Below are positions 1-11,407 of a stretch of DNA of 64,000 nt, piece by piece. The first letter of the stretch is position 1. Every line of letters begins with the position of its first letter. Location: positions 4,821,001-4,885,000 of the forward strand of contig JAQISU010000036.1 of NCBI GenBank assembly GCA_029339505.1, written 5' to 3'. A model generated the notes under the pieces. It saw nothing but the letters and a program-made list of their open reading frames with translations, did no database searches and was not told the origin of the DNA. The stretch is from Unio delphinus. Taxonomy: Eukaryota > Mollusca > Bivalvia > Unionida > Unionidae. Made by a program: the position numbers and the translations under genes.

Positions 1-19
1 CTACTATAATAAGTTTTAC

Positions 20-228
20 TACCCCCTTGAGAACACCACAAACTAAATTATGCTCTCTGAGCCAAATGGTGGCCTACATAAGCAACCGGGGCATTAAGCC
101 AAGATCTTTGTGTCCCAAGGCAAACGTAAGTCCATCTGGTGTTGATGGTGGATAGTGCACGGGGACATTTGCATTCTTAAGAAATGGTGACCATTCCTCG
201 TCATTTATTTCATGTAAAGAAAGATACG
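20..228 (-). pseudogene. cyclooxygenase (prostaglandin G/H synthase) catalytic-domain exon with an in-frame stop
   Basis: Read on the minus strand, this stretch translates into a segment typical of cyclooxygenase catalytic domains: a Tyr-Pro-Pro motif, then a helix ending in ATIWLREHN, a signature of animal haem peroxidases of the COX family. In the codon just before that signature, where COX enzymes normally have Tyr, the reading frame has TAG (complement 74-76). Homology fades about 15 codons after the signature, near the left edge, without a convincing splice donor. I could not place the acceptor precisely. It lies downstream, in the same orientation, of the exon at 3211-3387, so the two probably belong to one broken gene running off the left edge. 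A sequencing error at the stop is possible. Family assignment is fairly sure; the pseudogene call rests on one codon. Confidence 0.6.
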
Positions 229-349
229 AGTTAATTATGTACCAATTCTCATTTCATATGAAATTAATTAAATGAGATAAATTATGTTCTGCGCTCTGTA
301 TTAAACAATTTCAACCAAAGTGTTAACAGTATTAAAACTTTGAATAAAT

Positions 350-467
<118 letters not shown>

Positions 468-2604
468 ATATAATAATACATGAATGAATAGAATGTTATG
501 TGTATTTTAGGAGTCATTTTACTAATCAGATGGAGACTCAAGAGCAGAATCAATAGAAAGGCTTCAGGGGGGACTTGAGAGCAGATTTAAAGAGCGCGCT
601 ATTATTTCTGTTAACTAAATTTAACACTGTATTAAAAAAAAAATATTTTGCTTAAGTGTCGTCTCCAAAGAACCCCAATGACATAAATTGGTACTAAGTT
701 GTTTTATTGTTGTATTAGTATGTATTACGAGACAGTATTCATTTAGGTCACAGCGCAAGGACAAGTGAGTTAAATAAAGTTAAATCACTGAAGTAATCAT
801 GCGATGACCACGTTATTTCGAGCCCTACAGATGGACACAGATTGTATGTAAAATCTGATACCCTTAAAGAATGATTAAATTTCGGTAACGTTGTGATGTA
901 AAAGCACATATTTCCCTTTCTTTAATTTTTGGGAAGCATTAAAATCAGACATTAGATGCAGACATATCAGTGTTTGCTCTCGTTATATCTGAAAACATTC
1001 AATCAACCCCTTCACTGATAATCAACTCTTCCTGCAATAAGATTGACACCGAGCATGCTCCTCTAATTCCAGTTTAGAGAACATAAATTACTCACCTGCG
1101 TTCTCAGTGTTCCGTCTTTGAAGCTCCTTAGATTACTTAGGTAAATCTACCCTTCTATCTTTGTTGTATTTTGTATCAATCCTTGGGCAACGATATAAAT
1201 TATTTCAATCGCATTAATTGTAACTTATATACTTTGGCATGTAATTTCATTTCAAATTACCTTGCACGTGACTCCTAATTTGTTTTCAGAACTATAACAC
1301 CGAACAGTTTAATGGCATAATTTACAACAGTAGGCTGTAATGGCTGTTTTCATTCTTTCAGGTTGACGTATCACATATTTATGGTCAAGATAAAGGTTCT
1401 GAAAATATTCTGAGGAGCTGCAAGGACGGAACACTGAGAATGTGCGTCCGGTAGTAGTGTCTTTTTTCCTGGCAAGAAAAGGCACAAAAATACAAATACA
1501 ATCTAGTTGAAGGTCATTTTATACATTTAGCAATATATATGGTTTACAATTCATTGTTCCAAGCAATAATAACACTTACTAATAATCTGAAGTAAGAATT
1601 CCGTTCAATTAATAAACATAGGTTTTGACGATCCTTCTCACACACACACCCTCCAGGAAATCAACCTCCACCCCATCCACCACTATGCGGTTACAAGTTG
1701 TACATATAGAGACAATATCGAGTAGAGTTGGTACCATTCAAATTTTTATACCATGGTATATCTGAAAACGTCATATTGCAGTTTCGTTAAGCACCAATAA
1801 TTCAATGGGGTTTTTTTGGGGAATGGCTTGACAGTCGTTCCATTTATTTTCAAATGTTAATAGCTAAAATGATATATTGCTCTGATTTGAGCACATATAT
1901 CATGCAATTTTGTCCATTTTTTTAGTTGTGAAAAACCTATCTATGAGGATACAAAAAAAATGGTTAGCTCTACTGTAACTTATACCTCCACCCCTTGCGA
2001 ACATTCAATACATTGTACCTAGATGATGAATTTAGTATGTTAATCTAAGCTGTATAAGTTGTAATCTAACACAAAGAAAGGAATAAGGTGGAATAATGAA
2101 GCTTGCACTATATCTGACACTATAAACTTAGAGCGTGTAAACTCAAATAGGAGGTATTGATACTGAAGTATGTAATTCACTAGTTATTGACATAATAGGC
2201 ATTGTAACTGAATGAGATGCCATCAAGCGGGCAAGATATACAAAAGAGAGGACAGGTAAACATAAAAAAAACTCAATGAACGAAAGAATGTTTAACAGCC
2301 TTGAGAGATTAAGTAACATTCAGGCAGAAAACAACTGCGCTCCGTAATATTGATAGGCTGATTCCTGATTAACAGTTCTACAAAGGAATATGATAATTAA
2401 TGATTTTTAGATTACAATAGCAAAAATATCGCATGCCTTTTTGTATTTTGGGTAGTTTTTTCTTTTCTTTTTGAATCCAATGTTTATCAAACGAAGGCAT
2501 TGGCAAAACTTTCTTCACAACATTCAGCCAGAAAAACGTGGGAAATGTGAAATCTGAACAAATAGATATCCTTGGACGTATATAGCATACACACCTTAAA
2601 GCAA

Positions 2605-2606
<2 letters not shown>

Positions 2607-2638
<32 letters not shown>
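2607..2638. repeat. (CA)n microsatellite
   Basis: About 32 bp of pure CA repeat. Confidence 0.95.
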
Positions 2639-2639
<1 letters not shown>

Positions 2640-3210
2640 ACTTACATGACTGAGGAGACCTGTAGCAAAGGTTGTTTTAAATACAAAAAAGAGGAAATTC
2701 GAATTGGAACCTAGTTTGGATGGACAACCACTTTGATAAAACGACGGACAACAAATACCCCCATCAGAAAATGAACTTTAAATAAAGTCATGATCTAAAT
2801 TCTTATTGTAAGATAAAACAATTTAATTCATCTGAGTGGTTACAAAAACACGCATAAAACATCTTTTACTTTCTGATGAAGTAGGGGGCATCTTTATGGT
2901 GCCAGAAAGGGAAGAGTAATGACAGGAAAGGCATAAATAAGTAAACGATTGTCAGTGTACGTTTTCGTCCCTTAATATTCAGACCAATCCGGTTACCGTA
3001 GCTTCGATGCTATATGAAACCTAAAGCAGCATAACCCCGAGAATCACAAGGTTATACTTGTAGCTCACTAAAGAATGTGATATTGGAAAGCTCCTGCTTG
3101 TGAGATACCAAGTCAGGAAATTCTGCAAGTATTGATGACAATATATTTCTATTCGTCGACAGTTTATTGCATTTTCACAACCAATCCCTGACATATGCGA
3201 TCTGTCTTAC

Positions 3211-3387
3211 ATAGAGTCAGTATCAAGCCATGTGGAAACTTATCCCAAATTCGGAGAGGTGTTGGGCAGTCTAACGGAATCGGTGGAAGTGAACGGGTGA
3301 AATAAGAAAGATTAGCGACTGCTTCCCACGTAATGTATGGATGATATGAAGTGTAAATGGGTGGACTGTCCACAATATTTGACCTGA
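3211..3387 (-). CDS. cyclooxygenase (prostaglandin G/H synthase) exon
   Basis: Minus-strand exon of a COX-type haem peroxidase, the enzyme family that converts arachidonate to prostaglandin H2 at ER/nuclear membranes. The translation contains the SRSN..DSPP start, a WEA..NLSYFTR core and a LPP.P.DCPTP end, which together are diagnostic of the catalytic-domain exon just after the membrane-binding helices. A good acceptor (pyrimidine tract plus CAG) ends at 3388 and a GTAAGA donor begins at 3210. The exon has no stop; it enters and leaves in phase 1. After DCPTPL the residues diverge from what I know of the family, so the true donor may lie slightly earlier. The next recognisable exon (20-228) carries a stop codon, so the gene may be dead even though this exon is intact. 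Confidence 0.65.
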
Positions 3388-4207
3388 CTGAAGGAAATAA
3401 GGATTTTATAATATGCGATGGACATGGTTTAAAGATGGTATGTAGTATGGGTGTTTTCATCATAGGAAATTACCATAAGCAACACGTTAGATGGAGAGTA
3501 CATTACAAAGCGTTAGGTAGTAATGTATTGATCTTAAATATTATTCACATTACATAGAAACGATTATTAACACTTAAGACTCTTTCATAAAGTATATCAA
3601 AATTTCTTCTACCGCACATTTGCCAAAAAAAAATCAACACAACATTTTTCTTCTAAAAAGATTTGCAAGTAGATACAAAATTGGAATGTGAAAATGTTTT
3701 ATCAGTAGCAAATATGTTTTATGTAGCAAGCAAGTAAACAACTGGACTTGTTATTTAATAATACATAAAGTGTAGACACATGTAAATGAACAAATTAAAA
3801 GATTTGCTAATAAGCAGGGACTGCATATATTGGAAAACATTCATACTTACTGAGAAAAATTCTTTTTATTACAAAATTGCTGAGTGGAGAGAGAGTAGCT
3901 AATAATTGACCAAATTCATTGATGTTCATCAAAAAGCCATTTGTAGTAGCTTGATTAGGCTTTAACCAAAACATTCTCTTCATGAATGTAGCTGAAATAA
4001 AAGTTAGTTTGGTGAGGACTCGGTAGTTTTGGCAATATAATTTTACTACATTTCAGAATACGTACATGTAATAACGACAGCAATAACAAGAAGAAAGGAA
4101 GAGAACAACATAACAACCGTAGGTTTGTTAATTAAAAAACATTAAAGCTGTGCTATCTTTACCCCCCTCCTCTTTTCTTTGTTTTCATAGAAAACTTTAG
4201 TTTTCAA
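3388..4207. other. AT-rich DNA, nothing recognised
   Basis: No exon, RNA gene or mobile-element end could be supported here. Confidence 0.4.
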
Positions 4208-4432
4208 ACATATACCGTCCAGCAAGCGATATGTTGTTTGGATTAGTTCTGGTACTCCAAATCAACGTGTAAAAGTAATAGGTCTTTCTGAATATTAAAT
4301 TAATGATTAGTGTGATCTCATAAATTAAGAAAATGAACATAGTCTTAGTGAGTATCTTTCTTCTCTAACATCTGCAAGAAATTTGAATTTATTAAACAAA
4401 TATGAATATTAGATGAAATTCGTTATAATGAT
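4208..4432. repeat. 225-bp host-sequence direct repeat, left copy
   Basis: This 225-bp block recurs at 14701-14925 with no difference that I noticed. Its right end abuts the first base of the 5' LTR exactly, while the right copy begins exactly after the last base of the 3' LTR. It is far too long to be an integrase-made target-site duplication (4-6 bp in Ty3/gypsy elements). Confidence 0.9.
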
Positions 4433-4651
4433 TGTCACAGAATTAGGCGAAATTTGAACTGATTTTTGTTGTACTTGAATTGCAAACGAAACTCACCATT
4501 TTCTTGATTACGTCGTACATGCATTACCTGGGGTGATTAAGTGGCGTGTAACGATTTGCATGTGCCAATTTGTAATTTACATGAAATCCGAAATACTCGT
4601 TTTACGTGGTGTACGGCAAGCTCGATGTGATTTATGTTCACCTATTGAGAG

Positions 4652-4659
4652 TATATAAG
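4652..4659 (+). promoter_or_regulatory. TATA box of LTR1
   Basis: TATATAAG about 220 bp into the LTR; the same box is present in LTR2, LTR3 and the solo LTR at 24970-26429. Confidence 0.6.
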
Positions 4660-4747
4660 GCGAACTATTTATCATAAATTTTTACGGGAACCCAAATATC
4701 TAATCGAAGGATAGATAACTTCGCCTTGCAAATCTCCAGCCAAAGGG

Positions 4748-4962
4748 GTGAGTGTTAAAATTACATTTCGTTTTATTGTGAATTTTATTCAGATTATCAT
4801 TTCGTATAATGATGCCTTTATTGCAATGAACGTGGAATATTTGGAATTACTAGTCACTTTTAGACTATAAATACAATATTGTAATCTACGTCTTAGATTA
4901 TTTTTGAGACAACTATTATTAGTCTGGTTTTGTTTATTATAGCTGATTCAGTCTGATTCCAG
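4748..4962 (+). other. candidate intron inside the LTR (R region)
   Basis: GTGAGTG at the left and a pyrimidine-containing stretch ending in TTCCAG at the right bound 215 bp, downstream of the TATA box and upstream of AATAAA. The solo LTR at 24970 lacks almost exactly this block (join after 25285), as expected if a spliced RNA had been reverse transcribed. A slippage deletion in the adjoining repeat is the alternative. Confidence 0.4.
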
Positions 4963-4965
4963 CTG

Positions 4966-5250
4966 ATTCCGTCGTTGATTCCGTCGTTGATTCCGTCGTT
5001 GATACCGTAGAAGTTCATCACTGATAGCGCATCTAATAACATCGTTGATACCGTCTCTGATACCGTAGCTGCTAACATAGTTGTTACATTGTTTCTGGTA
5101 CCGTAGCTGCTAATAACATCGTTGATACCGTAGCTGCTAATAACATCGTTGATACCGTAGCTGCTAATAACATCGTTGATACCGTAGCTGCTAATAGCAT
5201 CGTTGATACCGTAGCTGCTAATAACATCGTTGATACCGTAGCTGTTACAC
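4966..5250. repeat. minisatellite within LTR1
   Basis: A 12-bp unit (GTCGTTGATTCC) is repeated about three times, followed after a spacer by five to six copies of a 27-bp unit built on GATACCGTAGCTGCTAAT. Copy number differs in the solo LTR. The antisense strand stays open through it and reads repeated SYGINDVIS; I do not call that a gene. Confidence 0.85.
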
Positions 5251-6165
5251 ACATCTGATACCATCTTTTGATAAACGTCTTTGATATCGTTTGATTTGTT
5301 GTGGGACATCTATTGTTTGTTCTGGAACATCTCTGTATAAATATCTGAATGTGATTGTGCCGTTAATTTGTGCAAACGGAATTGAAGTATCTGTCTGTGT
5401 GTCGAACTGTCTGTTCGTCAACATCTGTGTAACATGTAAATATCCGGAAAGCTAGAAGTCCGAGTGTCGGAGCTGTCTTAGAGTTGTAAAACGTCCGGGT
5501 CGACATCTAGGGGAGTGAGGAACCGTTGGTTCGGGTAGATGTTGTATGCTGTCTGAACGTATAACTGTGGTGGATCCGTGTAGGGAAACGTCCGATAATA
5601 GTATTGGTCAACCCTCGGTTCTCGGGGAAACTGGGAGACGATTCAACTGTTGCTGAATCGTGCGGTTATACAGGGGAGACACATAGGTGTATTGAAATTG
5701 TAATATAATTTAATACATTGTTGTATTTGCATGCTTATGTCAGATCGCAATAATATTTCAAGTGATCACATAGATATCAATAAAAGCTAGCAACTTGATT
5801 CAATACAAGTATATGATCGTGCTAGTTATCGCAATCCATCGTGCGATAGATAGTTTGTCGTTTGTGTTTATTTTTTTTCGTAAATCATTCTTGCATTTAT
5901 TTAACTTTCGTAAAGGATTCTTGGATCTGTGTATAATCCAAGAGATCCCTTTACATCTGAGATTCCTTTTGTATTGTTATTTAATTTATTCATGTATTGT
6001 GAATGGTTGTGAGTGTAATTGTGGGTTGAGCGCGTGAGTTATTGTGTTAATACATCTGTATTATTTTCATTTATAATTTATTACATAAATTTATATTTTC
6101 TTTCACAAATTGTGTTTGTATTGTTCATTTAATCCACCCTCCTCTCGGTAACAATTCTGTTACAA

Positions 6166-6183
6166 TGGTGTCAGAAGTGGGAT
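6166..6183 (+). other. primer-binding site (tRNA-Leu type), copy 1
   Basis: TGGTGTCAGAAGTGGGAT starts one base after the LTR and pairs with the 3' end of animal tRNA-Leu with about one mismatch. In the second copy (10434-10451) one base has changed (GTGTTAG). Confidence 0.7.
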
Positions 6184-6377
6184 CGTTGGATTAAGTGAAC
6201 TGTCAATCATTTTTGTGAAGGTTTACATTTAATGTTTATATTCGAGCGTGACCTTCTGTTAAGATAATACTCTAGTTGGAGTTTATTTTTGTCTAGTTTA
6301 CCTAGGTCCGTGAGTCCAGTATAAACGTGTTTAAAGTATTGGTTTGGTTATATATCTATATTCATATTACAATTGTC

Positions 6378-7139
6378 ATGTCATCCCTTAAGGACTTGGT
6401 TGCCTTAGGCAAAGAATTTGGATATGAAGGTGAAAGCTTAAGGAAATTTATTCAAGAAGAACAAGCCCGGGAAAGGGACGAAAGGGTAAGAGCAAGGGAA
6501 TTAGAAAGGGAAGCCGAAGAAAGGAAAAGGGAATTACATAGGGAATTAGAAAAGGAAAAGGGGGAGGCCGAAGAGAGGAAACGGGAATTAGAAAGGGAAT
6601 CCGAAGATAGGAAATGGGCCTTTGAGAGGGAAAAGATAGAATTAGAGAAGCAGGCCGAAAGGGAAAAGATAGAATTAGAGAAGCAGGCCGAAAAGGACAG
6701 GATAGGATGGGAAATGGAAGCGGAGCAAAAGCGAATAGAGTTAGATGAAAAAGCAAAGCAACGGGATCATGAGCGTAAGGTATAATTAGCGACATCTGGA
6801 AGAGAACACGATTCTACCTTTAGCAAATTAAGGGGCCCCAAATTACCTCCCTTTGACGATGAAAAAGATAACATAGATAGTTATCTTCATCGGTTTGAGC
6901 GGTATGCCGAAAACCAGAAGTGGAGTCAAAATGACTGGGCGCTGCATCTGAGTGCTTTATTAAAAGGTAAAGCACTGGATGTATACTCGCGACTTCCTAG
7001 GGACGATGCGTTTAAGTACGACATCGTAAAGGAAGCACTTCTCAAAAGGTACGAGCTCACTGAACAAGGTTTTCGAAAAAAGTTCAGGTATAGCAAGCCC
7101 GTACGTAGGTTCCCGTCTTCCAACCATGGCCGATTTTAA
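6378..7139 (+). pseudogene. Gag amino-terminal part with an in-frame stop, copy 1
   Basis: Starts at ATG 6378. A short leader reading SSLKDLVALGKEFGYEG is followed by about 110 residues of highly charged Glu/Arg/Lys heptads, a long coiled coil expected to drive Gag assembly. An in-frame TAA at 6783-6785 interrupts it. The same frame then continues with a capsid-like segment (GPKLPPFDDE, then the FERYAE..W helix region and LLKGKALDVYSRLP) to TAA at 7137-7139. The nucleocapsid zinc knuckle is missing because the reading runs straight into integrase sequence. The identical stop in copy 2 shows it existed before duplication; readthrough cannot be excluded but is not needed for a helper-driven element. 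Confidence 0.75.
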
Positions 7140-8517
7140 AATACCTTTGGCCCAGGCAGTCGAAACGCGAGCGCAAACACGGCGAGAGAAATCCGCGTTT
7201 CATAAATTAATAGTCCCTGAATCGATCTCAGGAATTTCCCGTGATGATTTCAAACAAGAGCAAGATCGTGATGAGTCCATCAGAACAATTGTTGAGAAAA
7301 TCACGTCCGGCGCGATTAAACATTGCAAGCGTGGGGGTAGCTCTAGATTCGTACGCAAGAACGGATTAATTCATAGGGAGTTTAGCGCTCGGGAGGGTAA
7401 GAAGTATTGGCAAGTGGTCGTACCCCAGAGATATAGATCTCAAGTACTTAGGGTGGCGCATGAGTCAAGCATCGCAGGACACCTAGGTAAGGCTAAGACC
7501 ACTAGCAGGGTAGTCGCTGAATTCTACTGGCCAGGTGTTAATGGCGATGTCACACGGTTCTGTAGGTCGTGCGACGTATGTCAGAAAACCGTTTGTAAGG
7601 GAAGGGTCACAAGGGTGCCCTTAGGACAAATGCCATTAATAGATACACCGTTTAAAAGAGTGGCAGTAGATATTGTAGGACCAATACACCCGGTTACCGA
7701 AAGAAAGAATCGGTACATACTTACTCTGGTTGACTACGCAACCAGATACCCTGAAGCCGTAGCGTTACCAACTATTGAAACGGAAAGGGTAGCTGAAGCA
7801 TTAGTTGATATCTTCAGTAGGGTAGGGGTGCCAGAGGAAATCCTCACTGATTGTGGTGCCCAATTCACCTCTGACCTCATGGGTGAAATAAGTAGGCTGT
7901 TATCCATCAAACAGCTAAACACTACCCCATACCATCCGATGTGCACTGGACTGGTAGAGAAGTTTAATGGTACCCTGAAAAGCATGCTGAGGAAGATGTG
8001 CGCGGAACGTCCGCAAGACTGGGACCGTTATTTAAACGCTGTTCTGTTCGCGTACCGTGAAGTACCGCAGGAAAGTTTAGGGTTCTCGCCCTTTGAACTG
8101 TTGTATGGTAGAACAGTTCGAGGCCCGATGCGGATACTACGCGAACTATGGACTGGTGATGTCGCGAACGAGGAAATAAAAACAACTTACCAGTACGTTT
8201 TAGATTTAAGAAACAAACTTGAGAGTACATGCCAGATGGCACGTGACGAATTGATTAAATCGGGGCGCAGATATGCCAAGTATTACAACCGCAGAGCGCG
8301 TAATAGGAAATTTCTTGTGGGAGATCAGGTGCTATTGCTTCTTCCAACGAGTTCGAATAAGCTATTAGTCCAGTGGAAAGGTCCATATGAAGTTAAAGAA
8401 GTAAAAGGTGACATGGACTATAAAATTGACATGGACGGTAATGTAAAAACATTCCATGCGAACATGCTCAAGTTATACATCAAGAGACAGAGCGGCAATG
8501 TCAATAAGGGGAGTTGA
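7126..8517 (+). CDS. Ty3/gypsy integrase, copy 1
   Basis: A 463-residue integrase that would insert retrotransposon cDNA into the host genome. A zinc-binding HHCC domain is visible (His112, His119, Cys149, Cys152), then the catalytic core with Asp182 (VDIVGP), Asp242 (TDCGAQF) and Glu278 (GLVEKFNGT), a D-D-35-E spacing. A GPY/F-type carboxyl domain (QWKGPYEV) lies near residue 425. All key residues are present. The first 40 or so residues are fused to the end of a deleted gag region, so the ATG at 7126 is only the first available one. In a full element this domain would follow RNase H in a Pol polyprotein; here it overlaps the gag frame in another phase. Confidence 0.9.
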   Translation: MADFKIPLAQAVETRAQTRREKSAFHKLIVPESISGISRDDFKQEQDRDESIRTIVEKITSGAIKHCKRGGSSRFVRKNGLIHREFSAREGKKYWQVVVPQRYRSQVLRVAHESSIAGHLGKAKTTSRVVAEFYWPGVNGDVTRFCRSCDVCQKTVCKGRVTRVPLGQMPLIDTPFKRVAVDIVGPIHPVTERKNRYILTLVDYATRYPEAVALPTIETERVAEALVDIFSRVGVPEEILTDCGAQFTSDLMGEISRLLSIKQLNTTPYHPMCTGLVEKFNGTLKSMLRKMCAERPQDWDRYLNAVLFAYREVPQESLGFSPFELLYGRTVRGPMRILRELWTGDVANEEIKTTYQYVLDLRNKLESTCQMARDELIKSGRRYAKYYNRRARNRKFLVGDQVLLLLPTSSNKLLVQWKGPYEVKEVKGDMDYKIDMDGNVKTFHANMLKLYIKRQSGNVNKGS

Positions 8518-8687
8518 AAATATAGGCGCAGACTACTTGAGTAGGGCATGATGGGAAATTTGTATGAATTTGCCCAGTAATAAAATCCAGTTTGTAGTAT
8601 AACCAGTGTAAATGTTGTAAGATATCATCAGTAGTTATTTTTCTTCTATTCTGTGTTAGTTTTAAAAATGTGTACATTTTTATTCTT

Positions 8688-8700
8688 AGGGGGGAGGTAT
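8688..8700 (+). other. polypurine tract, copy 1
   Basis: AGGGGGGAGGTAT lies immediately before LTR2 and is the expected plus-strand primer. The second copy (12956-12968) reads AGGGGGAAGGTAT. Confidence 0.75.
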
Positions 8701-10432
8701 TGTCACAGAATTAGGCGAAATTTGAACTGATTTTTGTTGTACTTGAATTGCAAACGAAACTCACCATTTTCTTGATTACGTCGTACATGCATTACCTGGG
8801 GTGATTAAGTGGCGAGTAACGATTTGCATGTGCCAATTTGTAATTTACATGAAATCCGAAATACTCGTTTTACGTGGTGTACGGCAAGCTCGATGTGATT
8901 TATGTTCACCTATTGAGAGTATATAAGGCGAACTATTTATCATAAATTTTTACGGGAACCCAAATATCTAATCGAAGGATAGATAACCTCGTCTTGCAAA
9001 TCTCCAGCCAAAGGGGTGAGTGTTAAAATTACATTTCGTTTTATTGTGAATTTTATTCAGATTATCATTTCGTATAATGATGCCTTTATTGCAATGAACG
9101 TGGAATATTTGGAATTACTAGTCACTTTTAGACTATAAATACAATATTGTAATCTACGTCTTAGATTATTTTTGAGACAACTATTATTAGTCTGGTTTTG
9201 TTTATTATAGCTGATTCAGTCTGATTCCAGCTGATTCCGTCGTTGATTCCGTCGTTGATTCCGTCGTTGATACCGTAGAAGTTCATCACTGATAGCGCAT
9301 CTAATAACATCGTTGATACCGTCTCTGATACCGTAGCTGCTAACATAGTTGTTACATTGTTTCTGGTACCGTAGCTGCTAATAACATCGTTGATACCGTA
9401 GCTGCTAATAACATCGTTGATACCGTAGCTGCTAATAACATCGTTGATACCGTAGCTGCTAATAACATCGTTGATACCGTAGCTGCTAATAACATCGTTG
9501 ATACCGTAGCTGTTAAACACATCTGATACCATCTTTTGATAAACGTCTTTGATATCGTCTGATTTGTTGTGGGACATCTATTGTTTGTTCTGGAACATCT
9601 CTGTATAAATATCTGAATGTGATTGTGCCGTTAATTTGTGCAAACGGAATTGAAGTATCTGTCTGTGTGTCGAACTGTCTGTTCGTCAACATCTGTGTAA
9701 CATGTAAATATCCGGAAAGCTAGAAGTCCGAGTGTCGGAGCTGTCTTAGAGTTGTAAAACGTCCGGGTCGACATCTAGGGGAGTGAGGAACCGTTGGTTC
9801 GGGTAGATGTTGTATGCTGTCTGAACGTATAACTGTGGTGGATCCGTGTAGGGAAACGTCCGATAATAGTATTGGTCAACCCTCGGTTCTCGGGGAAACT
9901 GGGAGACGATTCAACTGTTGCTGAATCGTGCGGTTATACAGGGGAGACACATAGGTGTATTGAAATTGTAATATAATTTAATACATTGTTGTATTTGCAT
10001 GCTTATGTCAGATCGCAATAATATTTCAAGTGATCACATAGATATCAATAAAAGCTAGCAACTTGATTCAATACAAGTATATGATCGTGCTAGTTATCGC
10101 AATCCATCGTGCGATAGATAGTTTGTCGTTTGTGTTTATTTTTTTTCGTAAATCATTCTTGCATTTATTTAACTTTCGTAAAGGATTCTTGGATCTGTGT
10201 ATAATCCAAGAGATCCCTTTACATCTGAGATTCCTTTTGTATTGTTATTTAATTTATTCATGTATTGTGAATGGTTGTGAGTGTAATTGTGGGTTGAGCG
10301 CGTGAGTTATTGTGTTAATACATCTGTATTTTTTTCATTTATAATTTATTACATAAATTTATATTTTCTTTCACAAATTGTGTTTGTATTGTTCATTTAA
10401 TCCACCCTCCTCTCGGTAACAATTCTGTTACA
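8701..10432 (+). repeat. LTR2 (shared central LTR)
   Basis: 1732 bp. I saw no difference from LTR3, while about seven sites differ from LTR1. It serves as 3' LTR of copy 1 and 5' LTR of copy 2. Confidence 0.92.
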
Positions 10433-10433
10433 A

Positions 10434-10451
10434 TGGTGTTAGAAGTGGGAT
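10434..10451 (+). other. primer-binding site, copy 2
   Basis: Same position and sequence as the copy 1 site except for one C-to-T change. Confidence 0.65.
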
Positions 10452-10645
10452 CGTTGGATTAAGTGAACTGTCAATCATTTTTGTGAAGGTTTACATTTAA
10501 TGTTTATATTCGAGCGTGACCTTCTGTTAAGATAATACTCTAGTTGGAGTTTATTTTTGTCTAGTTTACCTAGGTCCGTGAGTCCAGTATAAACGTGTTT
10601 AAAGTATTGGTTTGGTTATATATCTATATTCATATTACAATTGTC

Positions 10646-11407
10646 ATGTCATCCCTTAAGGACTTGGTTGCCTTAGGCAAAGAATTTGGATATGAAGGTG
10701 AAAGCTTAAGGAAATTTATTCAAGAAGAACAAGCCCGGGAAAGGGACGAAAGGGTAAGAGCAAGGGAATTAGAAAGGGAAGCCGAAGAAAGGAAAAGGGA
10801 ATTACATAGGGAATTAGAAAAGGAAAAGGGGGAGGCCGAAGAGAGGAAACGGGAATTAGAAAGGGAATCCGAAGATAGGAAATGGGCCTTTGAGAGGGAA
10901 AAGATAGAATTAGAGAAGCAGGCCGAAAGGGAAAAGATAGAATTAGAGAAGCAGGCCGAAAAGGACAGGATAGGATGGGAAATGGAAGCGGAGCAAAAGC
11001 GAATAGAGTTAGATGAAAAAGCAAAGCAACGGGATCATGAGCGTAAGGTATAATTAGCGACATCTGGAAGAGAACACGATTCTACCTTTAGCAAATTAAG
11101 GGGCCCCAAATTACCTCCCTTTGACGATGAAAAAGATAACATAGATAGTTATCTTCATCGGTTTGAGCGGTATGCCGAAAACCAGAAGTGGAGTCAAAAT
11201 GACTGGGCGCTGCATCTGAGTGCTTTATTAAAAGGTAAAGCACTGGATGTATACTCGCGACTTCCTAGGGACGATGCGTTTAAGTACGACATCGTAAAGG
11301 AAGCACTTCTCAAAAGGTACGAGCTCACTGAACAAGGTTTTCGAAAAAAGTTCAGGTATAGCAAGCCCGTACGTAGGTTCCCGTCTTCCAACCATGGCCG
11401 ATTTTAA
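10646..11407 (+). pseudogene. Gag amino-terminal part with an in-frame stop, copy 2
   Basis: Same coiled-coil Gag segment as in copy 1, displaced by 4268 bp, with the same in-frame TAA (11051-11053) and the same end at 11405-11407. I saw no coding difference from copy 1. Confidence 0.75.

Larger units (their letters stand above)
4433..6164 (+). repeat. LTR1 of the tandem gypsy array
   Basis: Starts TGTCACAG and ends CTGTTACA. A TATATAAG box lies at 4652-4659 and AATAAA at 5779-5784, placing transcript start near 4680 and the 3' end near 5800. It contains a GT...AG intron candidate (4748-4962) and a minisatellite (4966-5250). It differs at about seven positions from LTR2 and LTR3. Confidence 0.92.

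Noticed and set aside
2378..2641. Minus-strand frame with a faint resemblance to the cyclooxygenase membrane-binding region (a NVVKK..P stretch)
   Set aside because: The position would be out of exon order and the match is a handful of residues; no splice sites support it.
5795..6037. 80-codon plus-strand frame in each LTR (also 10063, 14331)
   Set aside because: Lies in the R/U5 part of the LTR and has no recognisable domain.
6448..6795. Minus-strand frame opposite the Gag coiled coil (also 10716)
   Set aside because: Shadow of the purine-rich coiled-coil coding strand.
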